Notes: a model not told the origin generated them from the letters alone. DNA of 64,000 bases from MWBF01 sp040772005 (GCA_040772005.1 JAXGYZ010000010.1:62001-126000); one strand, 5' to 3'. Counted from the stretch's first letter, positions 1 to 9,462 are shown. Numbers and translations: made by a program.

Positions 1-581
1 TCCTGGGGGATGCCCTTGATGCCCGCGAGATAGATGACCATCTGCGCGCCGAAGTTGAACCAGATGTTGATGAGGATGAGCGCGGGCAAGGCCCACCGGA
101 CATCCCCCAGCCAGCGCGGGGACTCGATGCCCACCAGGGCCAGCAGTCCGGCCAGCGGCCCGGTGTCGGGCCGGAGGACATAGAACCAGGTCAGCGAGAT
201 GGCGACCATCGGCATGACGCTGGGCATGAAGTAGATGGACCGGAAGACGTTGATGGCCTTGAGCTTTTGCGCGAGGATGAGCGCCAGCCCCAGCGCCACA
301 ACGCTGATGCCGGGCACGCTCACCAGCGCAAAGACGAACGTGGTGCGGATGGCCCGCAGGTATTGGGGGTCCGAGAACATGCGCACGTAGTTCTCCAGCC
401 CGATCCAAAAAGGCCGGCCCCCGATCTCGTAGCGCGTGAAGGAGTAGTAGAGGGAGCTGAGGAGGGGGTAGACCAGGAAGACGGCCAGGCCGATCAGCCA
501 GGGTGAGATGAACAGGTAGAATTCCAGGGTCTCGCGCCGGCTGGAGATGCTGCCCTTGCGCCTGGTACGTGCTGCGCACAC
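1..581 (-). CDS. ABC sugar importer permease, MalF/UgpA type (3' end outside window)
   Basis: This is the first permease subunit of a carbohydrate importer, a polytopic inner-membrane protein. Reading down from a GTG at 581, the frame stays open to the window edge (193 codons). After a basic start (ARTRRKGS, SSRRE) comes the first membrane segment with the family-typical FISPWLIGL, then GLENYVRMF, VFRSIYFMPSVMP and WLGDVRWALPAL. The end LAGIKGIPQ is where the cytoplasmic EAA loop that contacts the ATPase would begin, so that loop is outside the window. The start is supported by an AGGAGG Shine-Dalgarno about 6 bases upstream. It follows the binding-protein gene in the same operon, and a MalG partner is expected beyond position 1. 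Family call is secure; the sugar is unknown. Confidence 0.9.
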   Translation of the reverse strand, partial: MCAARTRRKGSISSRRETLEFYLFISPWLIGLAVFLVYPLLSSLYYSFTRYEIGGRPFWIGLENYVRMFSDPQYLRAIRTTFVFALVSVPGISVVALGLALILAQKLKAINVFRSIYFMPSVMPMVAISLTWFYVLRPDTGPLAGLLALVGIESPRWLGDVRWALPALILINIWFNFGAQMVIYLAGIKGIPQ

Positions 582-628
582 GATGCCCCTCCTTTCTGCT
601 CTCCGTATCCCCAACTGCGGAGTGCACA

Positions 629-709
629 TCCTCAAACTGCGGGCTCCGCAACCGTGCGCATCTGAGGATGCGCACTCCTCAAATTGCGGGGTCCGCATCC
701 TCAGATGCG
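629..709. repeat. Hairpin and direct repeats between binding protein and permease genes
   Basis: A perfect 16-base inverted repeat pairs 657-672 with 694-709 (arm CGCATCTGAGGATGCG) around a 21-base loop. A 22-base direct repeat (629-650 and 676-697) matches at 20 positions. The element fills the gap after the binding-protein stop. It has no T tract, so it looks more like an mRNA-stabilising or attenuating structure, or an interspersed repeat, than an intrinsic terminator. Confidence 0.6.
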
Positions 710-756
710 GGCACCGCTGGAACCATCCCGCATGTGAGGATGCTCGCTCCTCGTCG

Positions 757-2295
757 TTATTCGATCTTCGATTCCGCCAGGCACTTGTCCGCGTCGGCGG
801 CCAGCTTGTCCAGCTCGGCCTTGATGTCCAGGCTCGGGCCATCATCGCCGAACAGCCGCGCGAGCAGCTTGCTCGCCGGGATATCTACGCAGGTGGTGTA
901 GAAGGGCGTCGTTCCATCATCCAGCCGGCCCTGGTACTGCACCTCGGCCAGGAACACGCTCCAGTATGGGTCCTTCTCCTGTTGCAGCTCGGCCGCAGTC
1001 GCTTTGTCGCCGGTCAGGGCCTTCAGCGCAAACACGCGTTGCCCCGGTGCAGTCGTGAGCCACTTCAGCAACTGCCAGGCCGCATCGGGGTTCTCCGACT
1101 TGCTGTTGATGCCCCAGCCCATCCACATGATGGCGGCCTCGTGCCCGCCGGGGCCGGTGGGCAGCGGGATGGCCTGCCACTGCAGGTCGGGCGAGGCGTT
1201 GAACACATCCTGGTACCAGGGGCCCCAGTACGAGCCGGAGATGGCCAGCTTGCCCTGCGAGAAGAGCTTGTCGTTGGTCATGCCGCTGGCATTGAGGTAG
1301 TTGGCGGTCGGCGCGACGTGGTATTCGTGGATGAAGTCGCGGTACCACTCCCAGGCTGCGAGGGCTGCGTCGCTGTTCAGGTAACCCGTGGTCGTCATGC
1401 CGTCATCGCTGATGGTGTGCGCGCCCCAGGAGTAGAGGAACGATTGGAACCCGCGCCACCAGCCGGTATCACCGCCCCAGAAGGGCGAGCTCGCGCCCCA
1501 CTGCACTACCTTCGTCGGGTCAAAGTCGGGGCTGGCAGCGTTGTTGCCATTCTCGTCCAGTGTGAGCTGCTGCGCGATGTCGAGGTATTCATCGTAGGTC
1601 CATCCCTCTTCCGGGACCTCGATGCCGGCCTTCTCCAGCAGGCCGGTGTTGGCATAGAACGCGCTGACGCTGTAGTCCTTGGCGATCGCGACCGGCTTGC
1701 CATCCACGAACCCGGTCTTCCACACGGATTCGAAGAAGGCTTCGTCCGGGTTGAACTCCGGGTCGTTCGCCATGATGGGCGTCAGGTCCGCCAGGTAGCC
1801 GAGCATGGCGACGCGCGGCAGGTCCGACGAGTCGAAGCCGACCAGGTCCGGTGCAGTGCCGGCAGACAGCTCGTTGAGCCGCACCGCGCGATCCTCGGGC
1901 AGCTTCACGGTCTCGGCCTTGATACAGTCGTGCGCGTCGTTGAAAGCCGCGATGACCTGGTCCCAGTATTCCTGGCGATCCGCGCTCGACCAGTCATGGA
2001 CGCCGACATAGTACGCGCCGTCCGGGCACTTGGCCGTGTCAACGGGTGCGCGGGTCGGCGTGGGCGGGACGGTCGGCTCAAGCGTGGGGGTAGCCGGCGC
2101 AGGCACTGGCAGCTCGGCGGTGGGAGTCGCTTCCTCGGTCGGCGGTTCGGTGGCCGCGGGCTCTTCGGCAGGGGGTACAGCAGTCGGTTGTTCGGCCGCA
2201 GCAGGGGGCGCCTGCGTCGTCGGCGCGACGCACGCGGCGAGTGCCAGGCTGGCGATCATCAGCAAGGCCAACAGATAGAGGGCTGACTTCTTCAT
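757..2295 (-). CDS. ABC sugar-binding lipoprotein, extracellular solute-binding family 1
   Basis: A 512-residue substrate-binding lipoprotein that captures a carbohydrate outside the cell for the permease encoded downstream. The N-terminus is a lipoprotein signal (KK, hydrophobic core, LALAAC with the lipidated Cys at 22). A P/T/E-rich tether follows to about residue 95, longer than usual and suited to spanning the cell wall. The mature fold begins near VGVHDWSSADRQEYWDQV. Family 1 hallmarks include PDLVGFDSSDLPRVAMLGYL, a central Trp-rich stretch (WWRGFQSFLYSWGA) and MWMGWGINSKSENPDAAWQL. The ATG at 2295 has GGAAGGAAG just upstream. It lies 99 bases after the GH2-like gene and before the permease, so glycan hydrolysis and uptake are probably coupled. 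The ligand cannot be read from sequence. Confidence 0.92.
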   Translation of the reverse strand: MKKSALYLLALLMIASLALAACVAPTTQAPPAAAEQPTAVPPAEEPAATEPPTEEATPTAELPVPAPATPTLEPTVPPTPTRAPVDTAKCPDGAYYVGVHDWSSADRQEYWDQVIAAFNDAHDCIKAETVKLPEDRAVRLNELSAGTAPDLVGFDSSDLPRVAMLGYLADLTPIMANDPEFNPDEAFFESVWKTGFVDGKPVAIAKDYSVSAFYANTGLLEKAGIEVPEEGWTYDEYLDIAQQLTLDENGNNAASPDFDPTKVVQWGASSPFWGGDTGWWRGFQSFLYSWGAHTISDDGMTTTGYLNSDAALAAWEWYRDFIHEYHVAPTANYLNASGMTNDKLFSQGKLAISGSYWGPWYQDVFNASPDLQWQAIPLPTGPGGHEAAIMWMGWGINSKSENPDAAWQLLKWLTTAPGQRVFALKALTGDKATAAELQQEKDPYWSVFLAEVQYQGRLDDGTTPFYTTCVDIPASKLLARLFGDDGPSLDIKAELDKLAADADKCLAESKIE

Positions 2296-2394
2296 CGCTT
2301 CCTTCCTTTCTGGTGTGCTAAGAAAGCAGGCAGGCTGGCAAAGACTGCGAGCTTGGTACGATCCGGTCGTGCGGGCATCACCGCCGCCGGGGCA

Positions 2395-5160
2395 TCACCT
2401 CCTTCCCGTATCGGTCAAGGTTCCATCCAGATAGCGCAACAGAATTGACAGCAGGGCATAGCCGCTCACATTGCGGCGGAAGCCGGACGGCTGGTTTCCT
2501 GCGCCGCCGCTGAAGCGCAGCGTGCTCAACAGGGCGCGGCCCGCGCCGAGTTCCACCTCCACGAGATAATCGTGCATCTCGAAGCTGCGCGCGTCGAGCC
2601 GGCGCAGCACGGGCCGGATCTCTCTGACATGCGCAGGGCTGAGTGCCTGGGCCAGACGATCGGGCTCGAACATCACGTCCGTTGCAAGGCCGAAGAATTG
2701 CAGATCTGCATAGCCGTCCACCGGGAAGACGTCCCAGACCGGGTGGGCGGGGAAAAGCTTGACTGCCTCGCGCCAGAACGGGCCGCGGCGTGCGGGCAGG
2801 GGGCCGGCCCCCTGCTGCCAGTACAACACGCGCCCGCCGCGCTCCACATAACGCTGCACCTCGGCGTCCCAGAGCGTCGCGAGCGCCACACGGGGCCGTT
2901 TCCTGCCGCGCAACTTGTCGACGCGCGTGCCCAGGCTCAGGCGGTCGGCCTGTTCATCGATGAGGTAGGCGGGGTCGTAGAGCGCGATGCCGTCCAGCTC
3001 GCCGGGCCAGGGATAGACCCAGACCGGCCACCGGTTCTGCGCGACGAGGGCGTGGTCGCCCGTCGCGCGGCGCAGTTCTGCGGAGAGGGTCAGCCGTTCA
3101 GGTGCATCGGCAGCCGGCAAGGGGCACTCCAGCGCGGCCAGGGCTTGCGGATCGCCCGTTGCCAGCGGTCCGAGGAGCGTCACTTCATGCTCGCACAATA
3201 CCTCACCGCGGGCGCGCGCGAGCCGCCAGGTGAGCACGGTGTCGCCTGAGACGGACGCGCCGGTGTGGTGGCGGGCGTGGCCGTCCGCTAGGGCGAGGCT
3301 GCCCGCCAGGACGAGGTCCCAGCGCGCGGTCTCGCTCGCCCACCAGTTGTGCGAGTCGATGGGGCGCGGCCGGTCGCCGCCGTGCGTCCAGCGCCGCCGC
3401 CGACCCACTTCCAGGCAGAGGACCGTGTCTGCGTTGAACGTGCGGAACTCGGCGGGGTCCCATTTCGGGCGACCCAGGTCGTCCAACACGCCGGAGGTTG
3501 CGATGGGCGTGTCGCGCAGCCCGGTGACCACATAGCCGCCCATGCCCGCGCGGCGGCGCACTGCTTCCAGCGTGTACTTGCGGGTCACGAGGGCCTGGCG
3601 GTTGGCTATCGCTACCAGCTCGCGCGGTTCCCAGTCAGCCAGGACCGGCGCCAGCCGCGCCTCGGCCTCGACGATGGCCCGCGCCTCGGGCCGCCACGTC
3701 GCAACGGGCAGGTCCTCGGTCATCCACCAGGGCTTGTGCCCGCCCGCCGCAGCAGCCAACTCAGCGAGGTCGCGGAAGCCGTCCTGGTCGTTGAACTCCC
3801 CAAAGATCCACGGCCGCGGCAGCTTCCAGTCGCGGCGCCAGTTGTCCAGCAGGGGCTCGAAGTAGTGCAGGTCGTAGTAGGGGTGGTAGTCGGTGAAGTC
3901 TGCGAAGTCGAAGTCCAGCCCGCCGTAGGACTCGCCCGACCCGCTGTTGTCGCAGATGAGCACGTGGCTGACGCTATCCCGCACGACCTGGTTGAGCGTG
4001 CCGAGCAGCACGGACCCCACCGACCGGTCCATCTCGCAGCCGAGCGTGTACAGCACGACCGAGGGGTGGCGCCGCGTGAGCCGGACGTAATCCGCGTACT
4101 CGCCGGGCGCCTGGGCGCACAGCGCCTCCGTGACCTCCGGCAGCCACATTGGGAATTCGACCCACAGGAGCATCCCCTCTTCGTCAGCCGTGTCGAAGTA
4201 GGCCTGGTTGGGCAGGAAGAGGCAGAGCTTGACCAGGTTGAAGCCCATCGCGCGCAGAATGCGAAACTCCTGCCGCGCCTTGTCCCGCGTGTAGTACGGC
4301 GCAATCACGTCCGGGTCCCAGCCCCATGACAGCGCGCCGCGCAGGCAGACCGGCTGCCCGTTGAGCAGGGTTCGGTTGCCGTCTGCGGCCAACTGCCGGA
4401 AGCCGATGCGCCGCTGCGCCGCGGCGACCACGGCGCCGGCCTGCTGCCAGGTAAATACTACATTATATAAGGTGGGCTGTTCGGGCGACCAGTGTACGAA
4501 ATCGGGGATGTCCAGCGCGACGTCGAGCGCGCTATCTGCGGCCGCGGGCACGCTAACGCGCGTCACGGTCTGCCCGGCTTGCTCGACCGTGATCTCGATT
4601 GTCCCAGCAAGGTCGCTTTGCCACGCAAGTAGTCTACCGCTGATGCGGAGCCGCCCCGTACCCGGCTCGGCGTCCAGCACCAGGTCACGAAAGGCGTGCG
4701 TGTAGCTGGTCAGGCGGCACGACTGCCAGATGCCGCCGAAGGTGGTGGCAACATCGGGCAGGAAGCCGGCCAGGCTGCTGCGCATGGGATAGCGGTTGCC
4801 GGGCTTCCAGACCTCCAGCTCCAGCATGTTCTCCACACCGGGCCGCGCGGCCGCGGTCACGTCCAGGCTGAAGGGGGTCCATAGACCCAGGTGCTCGCCG
4901 ACCGGGATGCCGTTGAGGGTGACGCGGCACGCGTAGCTGACCGCATCGAATTCGAGGAAAACGGGCCGCCCGGCCCAGTCTGAGGGAACCGTGACGCTCC
5001 GGCGGTAGCGTGCCGGCCCATCGATCGTCTTGCTGAATCCGTGTGCCTCCCAGCAGCCCGGCACGCAGATGGTGCTCCACGCGGGGTCATCGCTGAGGGC
5101 GAAATCCCACTCGCCGTCCAGTGGCAGGATCATTGCAGCACCATAGCCGGAGTCCATCAT
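2395..5160 (-). CDS. Glycoside hydrolase family 2-like protein
   Basis: A 921-residue GH2-type glycosidase. The order is an N-terminal jelly-roll sugar-binding domain (from ILPLDGEWDFALSDDPAW), an immunoglobulin-like domain, a TIM barrel (from about 250: GALSWGWDPD, MGFNLVKLCLF), and a C-terminal part resembling a glutamine amidotransferase-like or trimerisation domain (from about 700). The acid/base Glu is in LGCEMD near residue 376, where GH2 enzymes usually have Asn-Glu, so Cys replaces Asn. The nucleophile is in WIFGEFND near 455. No signal peptide is seen, so it is probably cytoplasmic and acts on imported oligosaccharide. The open frame extends to 5232, but that codon lies inside the -35 box of a good promoter; ATGs at 5160, 5157 or 5133 are therefore better starts. 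It heads the importer operon. Exact sugar specificity is unknown. Confidence 0.85.
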   Translation of the reverse strand: MMDSGYGAAMILPLDGEWDFALSDDPAWSTICVPGCWEAHGFSKTIDGPARYRRSVTVPSDWAGRPVFLEFDAVSYACRVTLNGIPVGEHLGLWTPFSLDVTAAARPGVENMLELEVWKPGNRYPMRSSLAGFLPDVATTFGGIWQSCRLTSYTHAFRDLVLDAEPGTGRLRISGRLLAWQSDLAGTIEITVEQAGQTVTRVSVPAAADSALDVALDIPDFVHWSPEQPTLYNVVFTWQQAGAVVAAAQRRIGFRQLAADGNRTLLNGQPVCLRGALSWGWDPDVIAPYYTRDKARQEFRILRAMGFNLVKLCLFLPNQAYFDTADEEGMLLWVEFPMWLPEVTEALCAQAPGEYADYVRLTRRHPSVVLYTLGCEMDRSVGSVLLGTLNQVVRDSVSHVLICDNSGSGESYGGLDFDFADFTDYHPYYDLHYFEPLLDNWRRDWKLPRPWIFGEFNDQDGFRDLAELAAAAGGHKPWWMTEDLPVATWRPEARAIVEAEARLAPVLADWEPRELVAIANRQALVTRKYTLEAVRRRAGMGGYVVTGLRDTPIATSGVLDDLGRPKWDPAEFRTFNADTVLCLEVGRRRRWTHGGDRPRPIDSHNWWASETARWDLVLAGSLALADGHARHHTGASVSGDTVLTWRLARARGEVLCEHEVTLLGPLATGDPQALAALECPLPAADAPERLTLSAELRRATGDHALVAQNRWPVWVYPWPGELDGIALYDPAYLIDEQADRLSLGTRVDKLRGRKRPRVALATLWDAEVQRYVERGGRVLYWQQGAGPLPARRGPFWREAVKLFPAHPVWDVFPVDGYADLQFFGLATDVMFEPDRLAQALSPAHVREIRPVLRRLDARSFEMHDYLVEVELGAGRALLSTLRFSGGAGNQPSGFRRNVSGYALLSILLRYLDGTLTDTGRR

Positions 5161-5203
5161 CGCAACATCCCAGATAGGCCGATACACAGTCCGCGTTGTC
5201 CTG

Positions 5204-5232
5204 ATGCTATCACACCTGTGAGGCCATGTCAA
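5204..5232 (-). promoter_or_regulatory. Sigma-70-type promoter of the GH2/importer operon
   Basis: Read on the minus strand, TTGACA (5232-5227) and TAGCAT (5209-5204) are separated by exactly 17 bases. Transcription would begin near 5197, leaving about 37 bases before the ATG at 5160. This placement excludes the longest reading-frame start at 5232. The 5233-5373 gap is shared with the divergent broken URO-D gene. Confidence 0.6.
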
Positions 5233-5373
5233 CGGTTGACGCGATTTCGGACATTCAGCATTGTGACTTTCAGGATTATATGCCGCAATAACCGGGCTCT
5301 CAGGCAGGCTTGCCCAGCAGCTCTACTTACCGCATAATAGCCACAGCACTCCAACCACACGCCGAGGAATCCC

Positions 5374-6556
5374 ATGCAGAAATCTTCTCCGATCCTCTCA
5401 TCGCGCGAGCGCATGCTTGCCGCGCTCGACGGCCGCCCCGTCGACCACACGCCGTGCAGCTTCATGCTCTACAACGGGCTCAAGTCAACCTGCAGTTCCT
5501 ACGAGGAATTTGTCCTGCGCCAGATCGAGCTGGGCCTGGACACCTGCGTGCAATTGCCGGGCCGTCCGCCCGTCGTGGTGAACGATCACTACAACCTGCA
5601 CGGCCTGCCTGTGCGCCATGATCCGGCGGTGGAGATCGTGGAGTGGCGCGAGACGCCTGTCGATGAAGAAACGGCCATCCTGTTCAAGGAGTACCGGACG
5701 CCGGCCGGCACGCTGCGCGTGGAGGTCCGCCAGACGGACGACTGGCGCTGGGGCGACCACGTGCCCTTCCTGGATGATTACATCACGTCTCGGGCGCGGC
5801 GCTTCCCGGTCAACGGGCCGGAAGACTTTGCCCGCGCCGCCACCTGCTGGTAGAGCCGAACCGCCCGGATGTCGCGGCGTTCCGCGGAGAGGCAGAGTCG
5901 CTCCTGACGCTCGCGCGGCGGCATGACCTGCTGGTCACGGGCGGTTGGGGTGTCGGTGCGGATCTGATCGGCTGGGTCTACGGGCTGGAGCGGATGGTGT
6001 ATGTCACGTATGACCAGCCCGACTTCCTGGCGGGAGATGCTGGATATCATCGCGACCTGGAACCGGGCGCATGCGGGTGATGCTCGCCGCGGGCATCGAT
6101 CTGTACATCAAGGCGTGGTACGAGAACACTGATTTCTGGACGCCTGCGGCCGTCGCAGGTTCATCCAGCCGATCCTCGCTGCGGACGCGGCTCGCGCACG
6201 ATCACGGCGCGCAGCTAGGTTACCTCATCACGGCGAAGGCGATGCCCCTGCTGGATCTCATTGCGGAGACCGGGGTAGATGCCATCGTCGGGGTTGACCC
6301 GCGCGAATGGGACCTGTCACGCACGAAGCAACGGATTGGCGACCGCGTGTGCCTGTGGGGCGGGGTCAACGGCCACCTGACCGTCGAACAGGGGGATGAG
6401 GCAGAGGTGCGCTCAGAGGTGCGACGGGGGCTGGACACCCTCGCTCCCGGGGGCCGCTTCATCCTGTCGCCGGTAGACAATGTGCGGGAGGACTCGCCGC
6501 TGATCCGCCGCAACGTCGCCGCGCTGATCGACGAGTGGCAGCGGGGGTGGTCATAG
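5374..6556 (+). pseudogene. URO-D (uroporphyrinogen decarboxylase) superfamily gene, broken by several frameshifts
   Basis: The first segment (5374-5853) encodes a normal URO-D-family start (SSRERMLAALDGRPVDHTPC) and hits a TAG after FARAATCW. The homology continues in another frame (RHLLVEPNRPDVAAF, then DLLVTGGWGVGADLIGWVYG), shifts again near 6035 (REMLDIIATWNRAH), again near 6070 (MRVMLAAGIDLYIKAWYEN) and locally at about 6150-6185, where FIQPIL appears out of frame. It finishes in frame from 6185 to 6556 (AQLGYLITAKAMPLLDLI, VDPREWDLSRTKQR, FILSPVDNVREDSP). At least four indels are needed to restore one protein of about 390 residues. This is either a decaying gene or a stretch of poor base calls. 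Intact homologues act as decarboxylases or as corrinoid/CoM methyltransferases; a paralogue lies at 15.9-17.0 kb. Confidence 0.8.
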
Positions 6557-6701
6557 CCTGACTCTATCCACGCGCCGCGTTGCCGGGTCGCAGCCTGATC
6601 CCCCAGCTGATGGCTGTGCCATGCTCCAACTATCGCCCGGTAATCCGCCAGAACCTCTTTGAGCGACCGCCAGGGCGGTGACGTGAGGGGCTGGCCCGGC
6701 G

Positions 6702-9377
6702 TCAACCACCGGCGCTCCCGATCAGCGGCAGCCAGAGGCGTTGCAGCAGCGGATCACAGTTGACACATACGACCGGCGTGTAGTCGCTCCACAGGGTGTT
6801 CGGCTGGAAGTAGGCGTGCTTGAAGACGGCATCCCAGCCCGTGCCATGCTCATAGTAGGACTGGGGGTAGGAAATCGTCCGCAGCCGGAAGTAATAGGTG
6901 GCCTCGGCCGCCAGATCCGGCAGCCGATAGTCAACTCGCCGCGCATCCCCAGGATAGCCGGCGACCGTGAAGGGGCCAGTCGGCGTCGGCGCATAACTGA
7001 TTTCATAGTCGCTGTTGTAGCTGATGTAGGTGGGTGGCGTCCAGGACAGGGTGATGACGCCCGCGTCGACCGTGGCCCGCAGATCCGTGGGCGGGCGGGT
7101 CTGGGTGCGGCGGTCCGGCCAGTTCGGGTCGGGCGAGGTCAGCAGATTATAGTTCAGATCCAGCCGGTAGAATGCGCGGTCGGTGAGGGCCGTCGGCACC
7201 GCTCCGCTGAGCTGGTTGCCGGAGAGTTGCAGGCCCATGATGGCCGGGTTCTGGCCCAGTTCGGCCGGGAGGGGCCCCCAGAGGTGGTTGCCGGAGAAGT
7301 CGAGGTAGATGCCCGGCGGCGGGATGGCGCCGGTCGGCGTGTAGGGCACGTGCGCCCCGATCTGGCTCCAGCCGGACCAGATGGGACCGGAGAGGTGGTT
7401 CGAGTGCAGGGCCACGTAGCGCAGGTTGACCAGCTGGTCCAACTGCCATGGCAGCGGCCCGAAGAAGGCATTCTGACTGAGATCGATGTGCTGCAAGGCG
7501 GTCAGGTGCGGCCACCACGGTACGTCATCGGAGAACTGGTTGGCGCTCAGGTCGAGATACCGCAACGCGGGCAGCTGGGCGTCGGGCCAGGTAGAGTATG
7601 CCAGGGGACCAGACAGCTGGTTATGACTGAGGTCGAGATGTTGCAGGGCCACTAGCTTCTGCAATTGCGTGAACAAGAAATCACTCAGGTAGTTATGGCT
7701 CAGGTCCAGGTAGTGCAGGGCGCTGAGATTGCCCAGGCTGGCCGGCAGTGGGCTGTGGAACGCGTTGCTGTGCAGGTCGAGCTGCTGCAGTGCCTGGAGG
7801 TTGCCCAACGTCTCCGGCAGCGCGCCGCTGAGCTGGTTGGCGCTCAGGTCCAGGTGTTGCAGCGCGGTCAGCTGGCCCAGCGTTACGGGCACGGGGCCGG
7901 TGAGCTGGTTGGCGCTCAGGTCCAGGCGTTGCAGGCCGGGGAGGTCACCCAGCGCGGCCGGCAGCGCGTCGACCAGGTTGTTAGCCGGCAGGTCGAGTTG
8001 GCTGACGTGGCCACCCTCACACGCCACGCCCTGCCAGCTGCACGGCGTCGCGGTGCGCAGCCAATCCGTGTGCGCCTGCCAGAGCGGCCCGTTGGTGGTC
8101 CGGAAAAGGGTGACGAGCGCCTGGCATTCGGACGGCGGGATCTCGGTCACGCTAGTGCAGTCGTAATCCAGGCGCCATACAGCTACCGGCGATCGGCGCG
8201 TGCTGGTCGTACCGTCACCCAACTGGGCATCCCCGTTCCAGCCCCAGCACTTAGCCTCACCACTGGCGAGCGTCGCACAGGTGTGCAGGTAACCCGCAGC
8301 AATTCCGGTGACCCCGATCGGCAACCCCACCACGTCGGTCGGCCGCCAGATAAAGCTGGCCGGGCTGTCCACGCCAACTTGCCCGTCCATGTTTCGGCCC
8401 CAGCATTTGGCTCCGCCGCTGGCCGTGACCGCACAGGTGTGGGCGCCACCAGCACTGAGCGCCGTCACGCCTGGGGCCAGATCAACCACGTCTACGGGCG
8501 TCCGTTGCCGCTCGACGAAGACGCCATTCCCCAACTCGCCGCTTGAGCCACCCCCCCAGCACTTGGCGCCGCCCGCGCCGTCAATGGCGCAGGTATGGTC
8601 GTATCCCGCGGCGAGGGCTTGCATCCCGCTGGCCAACCCGACCACAGCTACCGGCATCAAGCGCCGCGTGATGGTGTCGTCGCCGAGTTGGCCGTGGTCG
8701 TTGTTGCCCCAACACTGGACGCCGCCCGCGCCATCAATGGCGCAGGTATGGTCGTATCCCGCGACGAGCGCCTGCACCCCGCTGGTCAACCCGACCACGT
8801 CCCCCGGCGTCAAGTGCGCCGTGGTCGTGCCATCGCCTAATTGGCCATAGCCGTTGGCGCCCCAGCACTGGACGCCACCATTATCCAGGAGCGCACAAGT
8901 ATGGTTGCTCCCAGCACTGAGCGCCTGCACGCCGTGGCTGAGACCGACCACCGCCACAGGGGCCAACCGGGCACTGGTCGTGCCATCCCCCAGTTGGCCA
9001 TTCCCGTTGGCGCCCCAGCACTGGACGCCGCCGCTGGCGGTCACCGCGCAGGAATGACCGCCGCCGACACTGACCATGCCTACCCTTTCCGACAAGCCCA
9101 GCACAGCGACCGGCGCGCCGCGCGCCCTGGTCGTGCCATCGCCCAGTTGACCTACAGTGTTTCTCCCCCAACACTGGACGCCGCCGGTCAGCGTCACCGC
9201 GCAGGTGTGTGCTCCGCCGGCGCTGACCTGCGTCGCCCAGCCCTGGCTGAACGGCTGGGTGGCCGGTGTGTCTGGCGCTGGATCAGGCAGAGCTTGCGCA
9301 CTGGCTGCCAAGCCGCTGCCCAGCAGTAGCGTCAGGGCCAGGAGGGTCGCGCCGATCGCACTATACCAGGGTTTCAT
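6702..9377 (-). CDS. Exported RCC1-repeat / leucine-rich-repeat protein
   Basis: An 891-residue exported protein of unknown role, probably a surface binding protein. The signal peptide is at 1-28 (ATLLALTLLLGSGLAASAQA). Seven RCC1-type repeats of about 51 residues follow (each with HTCAV..GG..CWG..GQLGDGTT), enough for one complete seven-bladed propeller. Next is a plant-type LRR cap (TTNGPLWQAHTDWL, CSWQGVACEGG) and about eleven LRRs of the LDLSANQLSGPLP form, a fibronectin type III-like domain (PPTDLRATVDAGVITLSWTP) and the end LQRLWLPLIGSAGG. The frame is open to 9728, but the extra 117 residues only mirror the neighbouring gene; the ATG at 9377 directly precedes the signal peptide. The WLPLI end resembles the YLPL motifs ending the giant protein at 23-51 kb. 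It converges on the broken URO-D gene across a 145-base gap (6557-6701) where I see no other gene. Confidence 0.88.
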   Translation of the reverse strand: MKPWYSAIGATLLALTLLLGSGLAASAQALPDPAPDTPATQPFSQGWATQVSAGGAHTCAVTLTGGVQCWGRNTVGQLGDGTTRARGAPVAVLGLSERVGMVSVGGGHSCAVTASGGVQCWGANGNGQLGDGTTSARLAPVAVVGLSHGVQALSAGSNHTCALLDNGGVQCWGANGYGQLGDGTTTAHLTPGDVVGLTSGVQALVAGYDHTCAIDGAGGVQCWGNNDHGQLGDDTITRRLMPVAVVGLASGMQALAAGYDHTCAIDGAGGAKCWGGGSSGELGNGVFVERQRTPVDVVDLAPGVTALSAGGAHTCAVTASGGAKCWGRNMDGQVGVDSPASFIWRPTDVVGLPIGVTGIAAGYLHTCATLASGEAKCWGWNGDAQLGDGTTSTRRSPVAVWRLDYDCTSVTEIPPSECQALVTLFRTTNGPLWQAHTDWLRTATPCSWQGVACEGGHVSQLDLPANNLVDALPAALGDLPGLQRLDLSANQLTGPVPVTLGQLTALQHLDLSANQLSGALPETLGNLQALQQLDLHSNAFHSPLPASLGNLSALHYLDLSHNYLSDFLFTQLQKLVALQHLDLSHNQLSGPLAYSTWPDAQLPALRYLDLSANQFSDDVPWWPHLTALQHIDLSQNAFFGPLPWQLDQLVNLRYVALHSNHLSGPIWSGWSQIGAHVPYTPTGAIPPPGIYLDFSGNHLWGPLPAELGQNPAIMGLQLSGNQLSGAVPTALTDRAFYRLDLNYNLLTSPDPNWPDRRTQTRPPTDLRATVDAGVITLSWTPPTYISYNSDYEISYAPTPTGPFTVAGYPGDARRVDYRLPDLAAEATYYFRLRTISYPQSYYEHGTGWDAVFKHAYFQPNTLWSDYTPVVCVNCDPLLQRLWLPLIGSAGG

Positions 9378-9409
9378 GGCTGGCCTCTCGCATGTTGCAT
9401 CCGTTCTCG

Positions 9410-9457
9410 GCTGTGGCGAAGCCACAGCACACCGTTCCACTCGCCGGCTCACCGGCG
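9410..9457. other. Two short hairpins between the ROK cluster and the RCC1/LRR gene
   Basis: GCTGTGGC (9410-9417) pairs with GCCACAGC (9421-9428) around GAA, and CGCCGG (9442-9447) pairs with CCGGCG (9452-9457). They sit just downstream of the last gene of the minus-strand cluster. Without a T run they are at best weak terminator candidates. Confidence 0.35.
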
Positions 9458-9462
9458 ATGTG

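Noticed and set aside
547..2286. Long plus-strand frame of 579 codons opposite the binding-protein gene
   Set aside because: It mirrors the GC-rich codons of the minus-strand lipoprotein, shows no domain pattern and starts within the permease N-terminus.
5374..6556. Programmed frameshift in the URO-D gene
   Set aside because: Several separate shifts in both directions and no slippery heptamer were seen; decay or sequencing error is simpler.
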